In this document: one piece after another, positions 17,114-26,124 of the stretch | How positions within the stretch are numbered: the first letter of the stretch is position 1 | How the letters are laid out: the number at the start of each line of letters is the position of its first letter | From: Algoriphagus locisalis | Lineage (GTDB): Bacteria; Bacteroidota; Bacteroidia; Cytophagales; Cyclobacteriaceae | DNA length: 64,000 bases | Direction of reading: 5' to 3' | Assembly: GCF_900116615.1 (NCBI RefSeq) | Contig: NZ_FPBF01000007.1 | Span: 62,001-126,000 of the forward strand | Notes under the pieces: generated by a model | What the model saw: only the letters and a program-made list of their open reading frames with translations | What the model was told of the DNA's origin: nothing | Database searches by the model: none | Made by a program: the position numbers and the translations under genes

Positions 17114-18070
17114 TTAATCTACCTTAATAACAAACGTGATCTTGCCTGTAGAGAATTCTGCTGCAGCACCGCCTTGCTTCTTGAAGGATATCTGATTTAC
17201 TACCTGACGGTAATAAGCCAAAACATCATTTGAAACATTGTATTCCAAAGGAACCGCCTGCACTACTCTACCGAGATCATCAATGGTAATTTTAAAAACT
17301 ATTCTACCATTACGGGTAGAAACTCTATCATTGATATTCGGTCTATTCGCAAAATCCCATCCCGCAAGGTCCAGGCTATAGCCATCCCCTGAGTTCGCTC
17401 CTTTTCCAGAACCCACGCCCATAATCGCTCTTCCGTCCACGGTGCCTTTCGGGTCGCCTTCATCCCCTTTTTCATTGGAGGTTCCTTGCGCACCACCAGA
17501 AGCTGGTGTAGTTCCCTTTCCTGAAGTTCCACCTGCACCAAAGATTGCTCTCTGATCAATTTTAGGTTTTTCAGGTGCTTTTTGAACAGTTTCCTTTTCC
17601 TCAGCTTTAGCTGGAGTTTCTACCGGCTTGGCCACTTCCTTTTTAACTGGTTCAGGTTTTTTGGTTTGTTCGGTAGCTTTTTCCTCTCCTTTTATTGGAG
17701 AAGGTTTTGTTGTCACAGCTTTATTTACAGAGGGTTTCGGCTGAGCAGCTGGTTTAGCAGTCTCAGTTTTGGGACTGGGAGGAGGTGTGGCTGGTTGGGT
17801 TACAGCTTCAGCTATTTCACCCGGTGCAGCATCTTCTACTACTGGTGTTGGAGTTTCTGATGGCGGCGCTGGGCTATTTCTTTCGCCAGAACCTGTTGGT
17901 GTGAAACCCAGATTTAATTCGAGTCCGAATGCAGGCAAAGGTGGCACGGGTTGCTTCCAAACCACAATAAAATAGAGCGCAATCAAAAGCAACACGTTGA
18001 AGATAATGGTGATTATCCACGATTTCTTTTTGCTTTCGTTCTCTATTTTATCTGCATTCCAGTATTCCAT
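17114..18070 (-). CDS. TonB/TolA-like periplasm-spanning energy transducer
   Basis: A 318-aa protein with an N-in topology: a single transmembrane helix at about 19-41, then a long Pro/Lys/Glu/Ala-rich rod (about 60-175), a Gly-rich segment (about 175-245) and a small C-terminal domain with NGRIVFKITIDDLGRVVQ. This is the plan of TonB and TolA. The C-terminal domain lacks the TonB-typical YP motif and the Pro-Pro-Val-type ending, so it may be closer to TolA in use. It lies 4 bases after exbD, the partner motor subunit. Inferred role: carry force from the ExbB/ExbD motor to the outer-membrane barrel of the same operon. Confidence 0.82.
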   Translation of the reverse strand: MEYWNADKIENESKKKSWIITIIFNVLLLIALYFIVVWKQPVPPLPAFGLELNLGFTPTGSGERNSPAPPSETPTPVVEDAAPGEIAEAVTQPATPPPSPKTETAKPAAQPKPSVNKAVTTKPSPIKGEEKATEQTKKPEPVKKEVAKPVETPAKAEEKETVQKAPEKPKIDQRAIFGAGGTSGKGTTPASGGAQGTSNEKGDEGDPKGTVDGRAIMGVGSGKGANSGDGYSLDLAGWDFANRPNINDRVSTRNGRIVFKITIDDLGRVVQAVPLEYNVSNDVLAYYRQVVNQISFKKQGGAAAEFSTGKITFVIKVD

Positions 18071-18074
18071 TGAT

Positions 18075-18464
18075 TTAGAATGGTTTTGTAGCTATGGAAA
18101 CATTTGCTTCTAATCCTGCTGCAATTCCTCCGATCTCCACCAGATACTCTACTGGAACATCTTTATCTATGTGCAACACGACTTGACCTTTCTTATCCTT
18201 AAGTAAAGAAGTCAATTCCCCCTTGATTTGTTCCCTTGGGACAATTTTGTCGTTTACAGAGTACTTCAAATCCTTAGTAACTGTAACGGTAACTTCCTGC
18301 ATTACGATGTCTGAAGTCTCGCTGGAAGGTAAGTTTACAGGCAGTCCAGAAGGCGTGATGAAGGAAGATGTAAGCATAAAGAAGATCAACAACAGGAAAA
18401 TAATGTCTGTCATTGATGACATGCTAAATGCTGGATCTACTTTATTTTTCGCTTGAAGTCCCAT
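18075..18464 (-). CDS. ExbD/TolR-family biopolymer transport protein
   Basis: A 129-aa motor subunit with one transmembrane helix and a periplasmic domain. The helix (SMTDIIFLLLIFFMLTSSF) carries the conserved proton-path Asp at residue 20. The GLPVNLPSSE segment after it is typical of ExbD/TolR. It lies between exbB and the TonB/TolA-like gene with 4-5 base gaps, so the three form one motor complex in which ExbD rotates inside ExbB using the proton gradient. Confidence 0.92.
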   Translation of the reverse strand: MGLQAKNKVDPAFSMSSMTDIIFLLLIFFMLTSSFITPSGLPVNLPSSETSDIVMQEVTVTVTKDLKYSVNDKIVPREQIKGELTSLLKDKKGQVVLHIDKDVPVEYLVEIGGIAAGLEANVSIATKPF

Positions 18465-18469
18465 AGTAA

Positions 18470-19156
18470 TTAGTCTTGAAGCAAATCAATAAATTCTATC
18501 GAAGAATACTCCATATTGTGAACAAGCTTCGATACTTTCGATACGAGATAGTTATATCCCAAGTAAGCAATAATACCTACCACTAAACCGGCTGCGGTAG
18601 TAATCATCGCTTCATAGATTCCTTCAGAAAGAAGCTTTGGCGAAACCATTCCTTCTTCCTGTGCAATGGCAATAAACGCTTGAATCATACCTGCGACTGT
18701 TCCCAAGAAACCAATCATAGGGGCCGCTCCGGACACTGTTGCTAAAAGATTCAAGTTTTTCTCCAACTTGTAAATCTCGATTTTACCAACATTCTCGATA
18801 GCTACTTCGATATTTTTTAAAGGAGAACCAATACGCTCTACACCTTTGGCAATCATATTTGCAACTGGCGTATGTTCACCTGCACAAAGAATTTTCGCCT
18901 TTTCGGTCTGACCACTTTGCACCAATACTCTCACTTGATCCATCAGGTGGGTTGATGTTTTGGAAGCCTTATTGAGTGTAATTAATCGCTCAACAAAGAT
19001 AAAAATCGCAAGAATGAACAAAAGATAAAGCGGAACCATCATGTATCCGCCTTTGATTAACAGGTCAAGAAGTCCTATGTCATTATTGGTGGCACCCATC
19101 GCCAGGCTATCTGCTGCAGAAAGTGTATCTGTAGAGAGCGTTTGAAGTAGAATCAT
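18470..19156 (-). CDS. MotA/TolQ/ExbB-family proton channel protein
   Basis: A 228-aa inner-membrane protein with the family layout: a first helix at about 36-56 (YMMVPLYLLFILAIFIFVE), a cytoplasmic loop, and two C-terminal helices containing APMIGFLGTVAGMI and the AMITTAAGLVVGIIAYLGYN pore helix with conserved Thr. It forms the stator pentamer around ExbD. The gene starts one base after the SPOR gene's stop and is followed 5 bases later by exbD. Confidence 0.93.
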   Translation of the reverse strand: MILLQTLSTDTLSAADSLAMGATNNDIGLLDLLIKGGYMMVPLYLLFILAIFIFVERLITLNKASKTSTHLMDQVRVLVQSGQTEKAKILCAGEHTPVANMIAKGVERIGSPLKNIEVAIENVGKIEIYKLEKNLNLLATVSGAAPMIGFLGTVAGMIQAFIAIAQEEGMVSPKLLSEGIYEAMITTAAGLVVGIIAYLGYNYLVSKVSKLVHNMEYSSIEFIDLLQD

Positions 19157-19157
19157 A

Positions 19158-19952
19158 TTAATATTTCAAAATCCATAAATCTTCTGTGTACTGGTCCTTA
19201 ACCCGAGCTAGCTCTTCCGTCATCTCAGTGAAGCCGATTGAGCCTGCTATTGCCAAACGATAATTAGTGACATCTTCGTATGGTAGGATCAAATAAACCG
19301 TTTCTGCTCTATCCATGTATTTCTGTGCCTCCTCGATAGCCATAGCTTCATTTGGGAGGCTACCGACAACTACATAGAAATACGGGCGGCTGGCTTTTTC
19401 TTCAACCCGGACCAAGGTTCCTGATACCTCTGACGCAATAGTTGTACCAGTTTGAGCTGATTCTGCGACAGGTGAAACAGAAGTTATAGAATCTGAAATA
19501 GATGGCTGATTATCACTTAATTGAGTTTCTTCAGTTGGGGTGGAATTGAGGGATACTGCATCATTTTCTTCCGCTGCCAAACCTTCTATAGGTCCTGAAA
19601 CAAGTTCCTCCGAATCCTGATTTGGAACCACAGACTTGTTCATTTGCCAAATAATCACCAGGACTACCGCCAAGGCCAAAACAGCAGCAATCCATATCCA
19701 AGAATTATTGGATTTTTTTGCTTCTATTTTTTGTTCTTTCTGCTCAGGTTTAGAGGCTTTTTCTTCTTCAGCAAAAGATGGTTTTACAGATTGTATAGTT
19801 CTCTTTTTAACTTCACTTACATCAATTGGAGCTATTACTTCTTCCTCTCTTTTAGGCGCATCAGTTTGAGCCAAAGGCACAACTTCTACATAGGGAAGCC
19901 CATAGTCTTTTGGATCAGTCCAATGCTTATTATCTGTCGTTTTACCAGTCAT
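19158..19952 (-). CDS. SPOR-domain membrane protein
   Basis: A 264-aa bitopic inner-membrane protein. A charged cytoplasmic part of about 80 residues precedes a transmembrane helix (WIWIAAVLALAVVLVIIWQM, about 84-103), then a low-complexity linker and a C-terminal SPOR-like domain from about 187 (YFYVVVGSLPNEAMAIEEAQ ... YRLAIAGSIGFTEMTEE). SPOR domains bind glycan strands stripped of stem peptides, usually at division sites. It lies one base upstream of exbB, suggesting that it places or anchors the motor on the peptidoglycan. Confidence 0.85.
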   Translation of the reverse strand: MTGKTTDNKHWTDPKDYGLPYVEVVPLAQTDAPKREEEVIAPIDVSEVKKRTIQSVKPSFAEEEKASKPEQKEQKIEAKKSNNSWIWIAAVLALAVVLVIIWQMNKSVVPNQDSEELVSGPIEGLAAEENDAVSLNSTPTEETQLSDNQPSISDSITSVSPVAESAQTGTTIASEVSGTLVRVEEKASRPYFYVVVGSLPNEAMAIEEAQKYMDRAETVYLILPYEDVTNYRLAIAGSIGFTEMTEELARVKDQYTEDLWILKY

Positions 19953-20020
19953 TGTTTTCGGGGAATGTTACGAAACTAATTGAATTGAGTCTAAAGCCCA
20001 ACCCAATGCCGCAAACAATC

Positions 20021-21739
20021 TTAGAATTTAAATGAAGCGCCACCTATGAATTGAATTCCTCTCACAGGATAGTTTAGCCAGCGCATATTTCGACCATTTA
20101 GGAGATTATTGCCTTCGGCAAAAATTGAGATTCTATCCGTAATGCCATAATCAGCTTTCAGTTGCAAATCAGCAATAGTCTTCAATTTCACCACTTCATA
20201 TGGGCCAGTTTCTCCAAAAATATCGCTTAAATCATGGCCACGTGCCTTGATCCCTCCCATCAAATTCAAATTTGCCTGAACAATTAATCGCTTGATTGGA
20301 GTAATCTGATTGTTGACTCTCAATTCCCAAATAGGTCTGTTCCAGGCTTCCGCCTGCGTGCTTAGATCATATTGATAAAGATCTAATCTACTATTCAGAG
20401 AATACATATCTGAGAATTTATATCCCAATTCTGCATTGATATTGAAAACCGTAGTTTTTTCATCATACACTAAGCTGAATCTTGCTGAATCAGAGGTGAC
20501 CAAATTATTGGTGTAATTATTCACAAAGAAGTGCATCTGATTGTAGCGGCTCATATTGATCGCACCACGATAACTGAATGCTCCACCAAACTGACCTTCT
20601 ATCCCACCTTCAACTTTGTAATTCTGAATAGTATTAAGCAATTGATCACTTGGTCCCAAGTATGGGTTTTCACTTACAAAACTGTAATAAGTATTACGCT
20701 GCACGTCTCCTGAGAATTCTGCAAAAAAGCCAAATTCCTCAGCAAACTGATAGTTTGCTTTTAATACTGGAAACACATGAAAATCGCTTGATTTATCCTC
20801 CACAGAATCATTTTCTGACACGAGATTTAATCCTGCAGTGAAGTTAAAGTCGTTGTATTTGTAGGAAATAGTAGGACGAACAGCGAAATAAGTTCTCTTC
20901 AAAGAATAATTTACATCTTCAGGACTTGTAGAGAAATAGGATAAGCCGACTCTACCTGCCCAATCTTCTGTAGGTCTGAAAGTCAAACTTCCCTCAGCTC
21001 CAAATTGGTTTTCCTTCACCATGTAGCTATCCGTGAAGTTTCTGAAGCTCAACTGACCTTCATATGAAATCGGACCAACTTTTTCCAGTTCCCGGATACC
21101 GGCTTTCGCTTCCACAGCATGCAAGACATTTCCGGAAAAGCCAGTAAACTGCCCAGTTTCATCTATAAGAAAGTTAGGATCTTCTCCATAAAACTGATAA
21201 CTGTCCTGATTCCAACTTAGCCCTCCGAAAATCTCAAATAGATCCGTAAAGTAACTCCCATCAAAACCTAAATTCGTATGCGCCTCTTTGGACTCCTCAG
21301 CCAAAACCGGCCCTTTACCAAAACTCTGGTGATTCAGCTGCAATGAATAATTAAAGTCAGCAATGTCAGTTCCCATGTATCTAGCTTCCAAAAGTGGTGA
21401 AGCAAAGTTTCCATATCCAGCCTTTATATATCCTTGATAGAGGTCTAATCTCTCAGGAGTATAAACTTTCTGGGATGGTTCAGCCTTCAATTCCAAAGGT
21501 TTTAGATTCAAAGGATAGCTGCTCACCAAGTAATTATATTCATTTAAGCCAGTGGGTTTTGGCAAAACTGGAAGTTTCTCATACATCCTAGGCTGCACTG
21601 GTACTGTCAATACACGGTCTTTTCGGATCACAAATTCCTGATCAGTCACTGCTCCACGTTGCTGGGTTTGTGCCAAAGCCCATCCGGATGTCAAACCGAT
21701 AATTCCTGTCAAAAGGATAGTTTTCGCTAGCTTCATCAT
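20021..21739 (-). CDS. plug-less TonB-receptor-like outer-membrane beta-barrel
   Basis: A 572-aa protein with a signal peptide (cleavage near ALAQ). A non-barrel N-terminal extension of about 75 residues rich in Pro follows, then from about residue 95 (DLYQGYIKAGYGNFASP) continuous alternating beta-strands to a terminal aromatic residue (IQFIGGASFKF), the outer-membrane insertion signal. The closing segments (ISIFAEGNNLLNGRN) are those of TonB-dependent receptor barrels, yet no plug domain or carboxypeptidase-like domain is present. It starts 3 bases after the TPR gene. It may be a porin or an assembly platform energised by the neighbouring ExbBD motor. Confidence 0.83.
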   Translation of the reverse strand: MMKLAKTILLTGIIGLTSGWALAQTQQRGAVTDQEFVIRKDRVLTVPVQPRMYEKLPVLPKPTGLNEYNYLVSSYPLNLKPLELKAEPSQKVYTPERLDLYQGYIKAGYGNFASPLLEARYMGTDIADFNYSLQLNHQSFGKGPVLAEESKEAHTNLGFDGSYFTDLFEIFGGLSWNQDSYQFYGEDPNFLIDETGQFTGFSGNVLHAVEAKAGIRELEKVGPISYEGQLSFRNFTDSYMVKENQFGAEGSLTFRPTEDWAGRVGLSYFSTSPEDVNYSLKRTYFAVRPTISYKYNDFNFTAGLNLVSENDSVEDKSSDFHVFPVLKANYQFAEEFGFFAEFSGDVQRNTYYSFVSENPYLGPSDQLLNTIQNYKVEGGIEGQFGGAFSYRGAINMSRYNQMHFFVNNYTNNLVTSDSARFSLVYDEKTTVFNINAELGYKFSDMYSLNSRLDLYQYDLSTQAEAWNRPIWELRVNNQITPIKRLIVQANLNLMGGIKARGHDLSDIFGETGPYEVVKLKTIADLQLKADYGITDRISIFAEGNNLLNGRNMRWLNYPVRGIQFIGGASFKF

Positions 21740-21742
21740 GGT

Positions 21743-24700
21743 TTAATTAAGAGTTTGAAGTTTGGATTGAGCCATTTCTTTTATTTCTGGATTGGTAGAG
21801 TTTTCCACGATAGATTCCAAGGTGGCTTTTGCCTGGAACTCCTCCCCGCTCTTCACATAATTATCTGCCAGAAGCAAAAATATCCTACCATACCAGTAAT
21901 CATAATTGACAAATGAACCCGATTGGTCAAAAATCAATTCATTGGATTGCGTGATTTCTCCTTTTTCCTGAGAAGCAAGGGCCAATAAATAGAGCCCCTC
22001 AGCACCCTGCTCAGTTTTATAATCAGCAACCAAAGCCGTCAAGGTCAATTCCGCCTGTGGTTTTTGGTTTAACCCATTTTGGGATTTGGCTTTGATAAGC
22101 AATGCCTCTGGGGAAGTCTCTGGAATCACTCCATCTAACGTTGCCAAACGCTCCGCTTGAGTGATCGCCTGCTGATAATTCTTTGTTTCAAAGTTTGCAA
22201 TCATCAATCCCTGGACTGCCTCAGCTTCCTCTGGTTTGCTTCTGGCATTTTGTACCGAAGTCTCCAGATAAGGTATTGCTTGCGCAAAGTTTCCTCTTTC
22301 CAATTCGATTACTCCGATCTTTTGCATAGCCCGAAGTCGCTGTGGTGAAGCGGGTTCACGTTCCAAGGTTTTAAATTGTGCCAAAGCTTTATCCATATCA
22401 CCTACCTGCATGTAGCTATCGCCAAGGAAGTACAGCGCATCTGCACGCTGTGCTGATTGAGGATAACTCTTCAGGTAGTTCTCAAATCCACGTATCGCCT
22501 GCGCATAGTTTTTATCGAAATACGTTCCTTTTGCAGCCTCAAACTCTAAAGATTGTACACTACCGTTACTTGGATTTGAATCTTTGTATTGGGTCAAATA
22601 ATCAGAAAATTCCCCAGATCTACCTTGGAGTGCAAGTGTTTCCTGAAGACCTTTAAGTGCGGTCTCAGCATTTTCAGAATTTGGGTGATTATTTAATATT
22701 GTGCTGTAATCCTTCACCGTCTGATCGTAATTCTGAAGGGAGAAATTTGCCACCGCTCTGCCTTCCAAAGCATAAGGAACAAAAGGACTATTCGGCTTGG
22801 AGCTCAACAAATCAGAGAATGAAACCGACGCAGCCTGATAGCTTGTTTCCTCCATATAAATCTGCCCACGCTGATAAAGCGCATCCTCCAAGTACAAACT
22901 ATTAGGGTAGCGGGAAATCAGTACATCCAGTTGACCTAGCGCTTCCTGATTTCTGGATTGGAAATTTTGTACTACAGCCAATCTGTAATAAGCGTAATCC
23001 GCACCAGAATTCCCTTCATTGATGGCCTTTTGGAAAGTAGAAGCGGCTTCACCGAATCTTTTCTGAACATAGTAACAATCCCCTAATCTCAAAATCGCAT
23101 CGTCGTATTGCTGCTTATTGGCAATAACCTGTCTGTTTTCAGTGAATCTTCTGAATTGATCTTCTGCTTTTGAATAGTTTTGAGAATTGAAGTATGCGTA
23201 ACCAAGTCCGTAATAAGTCTTAGTAACCGTTCCGTTTGTTCCTGAAGGACGATTGCTCAGTACTTGCTCGTAGGATTTGATCGCCTGAGGCAAATTATCC
23301 GCAGCAGAACTGATTTCTCCTTTCCAGAAGTAGGAATCCAACACCAGGTTTTTATCCACCGGAAACTTCAGTGATTTATCCAGATAAGCCAAAGCCGGAT
23401 TCCACTTTTGGTCACGGTAATAAACCATGGCCTGATAGAAAGCCACCTTTTGGTAAGCCTCCTGAATTCTTGGAGACTTGTTGGTGATTTTATCCATTTG
23501 CTCGATTGCCCGCAAATAATCATTTGTATTTACAAGCGCTTCTGAAAGCAAATTCTCCGCTTCTGCTCTGTATTTACCAGACGGGTAAGCTTCTACATAT
23601 TCATCCAAAGCTGTAATCGCAGACTGGAAACTCCCCTTCTGAAGATTTACCTTGGCGTAATTAAAAATAGACTCTTCTTTAATGATTGGATTGAAGTCAG
23701 ATTTAGCAGCCGATTGAAAACTGGTAGAAGCAAACTGATAATTCTCCAATTTCAAATAGGCATGAGCCAAATAATAACTGGAAGCTTGACCGATTTCATC
23801 TTCAGATGAAGCGGAAACTTTCAGGTAATCTGTCGCTCTTTGGTAGTTTTTGATTTCAAACTGAGATATCCCTGCTTTGTAAATTTCATTTCTACCTAGC
23901 TCTTCACTTGGACGGGAATTGATGAAAGCGTCATAGTTCTCAGCTGCCTTTGGGAAGTTTTTCTTAGCATAATATGCTTCGGCTAGATACAAATAGATCA
24001 AATCCTTTTTCTCCAAATTCTGACCATTCGTCAACTTAGGCTCTGCATAGCTGATCAACTGATCATAACTACCTTGTTTATAATATAGCGCTGCCAATAG
24101 ATAAGGAACCTTGTTGGCATAAAAAGTAGATTGTGAAGCTGTCTGAAGATCAGCGATTGCTTTACCGGTATTCCCATTTTCCATTGCGATAAAGCCACTA
24201 TAGTAATAGGAATCAAAGCTTGCCTGTTGATTAAGCGCTTTACCCGCATCAAAATATGGAGCGGCTTCAGCATACTGATTGAGCTGAAAATAGGAATATC
24301 CCTGTTTGAAAAGTACCTCAGCTTGATTTTCCAGAGGCAGCTTTTCTGAATCTACCAGTTTGTAGCTTTCTATTGCTTCCGCGAAATTTCTTTTAAAGAA
24401 AAAGTGATCTCCCAAATACAAGCCAGCAGTAGTTACCGACGGATCATTTCCATGATCAAAAATGTATTGCTTCATCAAACCCGGACCATCTGGACTTTCC
24501 AATTGGAGAGCGGCCATAGCGCGATTTAATTCTGCAGCTTTGGCTTGACCTGAATTAACAGGCTTTTCCAGAAGTCTGGAATTGTCATAGATACTTGCAG
24601 AATATAGCTGCTTATCAAAAAGGGCCAGATTGTGATCTAGCTTCTGTTGTGGACTCGTCTGATAGAGGGAAGACTGGGAATATGCCTCTAAACTAAGTCC

Positions 24701-24748
24701 AAGGCTCGAACCGAGCAGGCTCGCAAAGAGCACAAGGTGGTATTTCAT
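21743..24748 (-). CDS. large periplasmic tetratricopeptide-repeat protein
   Basis: A 1001-aa secreted protein: signal peptide ending near EAYSQ, then TPR units over almost the whole length, with repeated A-x-x-x-F/Y and P-x-x-x-x-A patterns (for example GYSYFQLNQYAEAAPYFDAG and LGDCYYVQKRFGEAASTFQK). About 25 units would fit. Such superhelices act as protein scaffolds; in Tol-Pal systems the TPR protein CpoB/YbgF plays this part. It is first gene of an eight-gene operon running to trmB, with gaps of 3-5 bases between most members, so its level sets that of the barrel and motor. Confidence 0.9.
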   Translation of the reverse strand: MKYHLVLFASLLGSSLGLSLEAYSQSSLYQTSPQQKLDHNLALFDKQLYSASIYDNSRLLEKPVNSGQAKAAELNRAMAALQLESPDGPGLMKQYIFDHGNDPSVTTAGLYLGDHFFFKRNFAEAIESYKLVDSEKLPLENQAEVLFKQGYSYFQLNQYAEAAPYFDAGKALNQQASFDSYYYSGFIAMENGNTGKAIADLQTASQSTFYANKVPYLLAALYYKQGSYDQLISYAEPKLTNGQNLEKKDLIYLYLAEAYYAKKNFPKAAENYDAFINSRPSEELGRNEIYKAGISQFEIKNYQRATDYLKVSASSEDEIGQASSYYLAHAYLKLENYQFASTSFQSAAKSDFNPIIKEESIFNYAKVNLQKGSFQSAITALDEYVEAYPSGKYRAEAENLLSEALVNTNDYLRAIEQMDKITNKSPRIQEAYQKVAFYQAMVYYRDQKWNPALAYLDKSLKFPVDKNLVLDSYFWKGEISSAADNLPQAIKSYEQVLSNRPSGTNGTVTKTYYGLGYAYFNSQNYSKAEDQFRRFTENRQVIANKQQYDDAILRLGDCYYVQKRFGEAASTFQKAINEGNSGADYAYYRLAVVQNFQSRNQEALGQLDVLISRYPNSLYLEDALYQRGQIYMEETSYQAASVSFSDLLSSKPNSPFVPYALEGRAVANFSLQNYDQTVKDYSTILNNHPNSENAETALKGLQETLALQGRSGEFSDYLTQYKDSNPSNGSVQSLEFEAAKGTYFDKNYAQAIRGFENYLKSYPQSAQRADALYFLGDSYMQVGDMDKALAQFKTLEREPASPQRLRAMQKIGVIELERGNFAQAIPYLETSVQNARSKPEEAEAVQGLMIANFETKNYQQAITQAERLATLDGVIPETSPEALLIKAKSQNGLNQKPQAELTLTALVADYKTEQGAEGLYLLALASQEKGEITQSNELIFDQSGSFVNYDYWYGRIFLLLADNYVKSGEEFQAKATLESIVENSTNPEIKEMAQSKLQTLN

Positions 24749-24854
24749 CTGCTAATTTTTAGGTTTTTAATAGCCAGATGGAAACTAGCATATTACAATA
24801 TCCAGTTGTTTGGAGCTTGAAATAATGCTGGATTTCAAATAGTGGCTTAGGTAA

Positions 24855-25883
24855 TCAATGCAAAATCTTGTAAACAAGCTCTCGGAGGTTTTCTGCTTCG
24901 CTTAGACTTCCGGAGTCAACTCCTTTAAAACGAAGATCGGCCTCTTTGATGTATGCGAACACATCAATTACCTTGCCCAAATTATAGTTTCTGGACGCTA
25001 CTAAATATTCTTTGACCACAAATGGAGGCAGTCCCAAAAGGCTGGCAAGCTGCTGCTCACTGGCTCCAGTTTTCTTGGCTTGATGGATTAAAGCAATTCT
25101 GGTGAAGTAGTTGAACATCAGTGAAAACATGGGAATCACCGGGTTTGCCTTTGGGTTTTGGATGAAATAATGGATGATTTTATTGGCTTTCACCACATCC
25201 TTAAATCCTATAGCCTTCAAAAACTCAAAGTTGTTGTAATCTTTATTAATCCCTATATACTTGGAAATATGCTCATTGGTGATTTTCGTAGGTTCACGAA
25301 AATTGATCAGCATCTTCCCTATTTCATTGGAAAGCACTTCTAGGTTATTGCCGATAGAATCCGATAACAGTTGGGCTGCTCGGTTATCTATTGAATGCTC
25401 TGTTTCCTTGATAAAGCCCTCAATCCATTCAGTCAACTTGTAATCTTTTACTTTGTCCGAACGCACATAGACAGTTTTCTTATCTAGCTCCTTGTAAAGT
25501 GCAGATCGACCATCCAATTTTTTATACTTATGCGCAAAAACCAAAATCGTACTCGGAAGCGGATTTTGAACGTAGTTGACCAGTAATTTCTGAGAATCTT
25601 CTTTGGTGAGATCTGACAAGCTCTGAGCTTCTTTAACGATCACTACTTGACGATCCGCCATCATCGGGAATTTCCTCGCATTATTAAGGATCAAACCGAC
25701 ATTTGCGTCTTTTCCATAAAGCACCACCTGATTGAATCCACGCTCATGCTCAGCAATTGCATTCTTTTCAATGTAATCGGTAATCTGATCGATAAAGAAA
25801 GGCTCCTCCCCATCCAAAAAGTAAATGGGAGCAAACTTTTTCGCTTTCAGATCTTTAAGTACAGCTTGTGGTGTTTGGGGCAT
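24855..25883 (-). CDS. holA: DNA polymerase III subunit delta
   Basis: Clamp-loader subunit that opens the beta ring. The N terminus is diagnostic: FAPIYFLDGEEPFFIDQITD, then a degenerate nucleotide site region, KFPMMADRQVVIVKEAQSL, and LVFAHKYKKLDGR. The middle AAA+ lid and C-terminal collar domain (IALIHQAKKTG ... LRELVYKIL) complete the usual 342-aa length. It is separate from the TPR operon by 106 bases and divergent from the TPR gene at 26125. Confidence 0.93.
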   Translation of the reverse strand: MPQTPQAVLKDLKAKKFAPIYFLDGEEPFFIDQITDYIEKNAIAEHERGFNQVVLYGKDANVGLILNNARKFPMMADRQVVIVKEAQSLSDLTKEDSQKLLVNYVQNPLPSTILVFAHKYKKLDGRSALYKELDKKTVYVRSDKVKDYKLTEWIEGFIKETEHSIDNRAAQLLSDSIGNNLEVLSNEIGKMLINFREPTKITNEHISKYIGINKDYNNFEFLKAIGFKDVVKANKIIHYFIQNPKANPVIPMFSLMFNYFTRIALIHQAKKTGASEQQLASLLGLPPFVVKEYLVASRNYNLGKVIDVFAYIKEADLRFKGVDSGSLSEAENLRELVYKILH

Positions 25884-25955
25884 AAATCAGGAATAATCTC
25901 AAGCCTTAAAGATAACAGGCCTATCCATTTGCCTGCAAAAACCAAGGAAAGATTC

Positions 25956-25984
25956 TTTGGTAAACTATTCAGGCGTTAACTTTG
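25956..25984 (+). promoter_or_regulatory. Bacteroidota-type promoter for the TPR gene at 26125
   Basis: TTTG at 25956-25959, a 17-base spacer, and TAACTTTG at 25977-25984, an exact match to the TAnnTTTG -7 element. Transcription would begin near 25991 and leave a leader of about 130 bases containing two palindromes and a TCTGCG element. Confidence 0.55.
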
Positions 25985-26013
25985 TCTTTGAAAGAGAAAC
26001 AGTTTTCGACGAG

Positions 26014-26115
26014 CAGTCAGGAGACTGTATTTGGAAAAGTCCAAGTCTGAAGACTTGAACTAGCTATAAAAAAACACGCCATCTGCGTGAACTACGCTTA
26101 CTCTGCGGTTAAAAA
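26014..26115 (+). repeat. left copy of composite palindrome plus TCTGCG element
   Basis: Contains a CAGTC/GACTG hairpin at 26014-26027, a 16-base palindrome (CAAGTCTGAAGACTTG) at 26042-26057, and a TCTGCG-rich tract at 26073-26115 ending GCGGTTAAA. The same order and orientation recur at 26899-26971, on the other side of the TPR gene. Confidence 0.5.
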
Positions 26116-26124
26116 GAAAAGATT

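Noticed and set aside
17582..17975. Two plus-strand open frames rich in Phe/Ser and Gly
   Set aside because: They are antisense to the Pro/Lys/Ala-rich rod of the TonB/TolA-like gene; low-complexity codons create open frames on the other strand.
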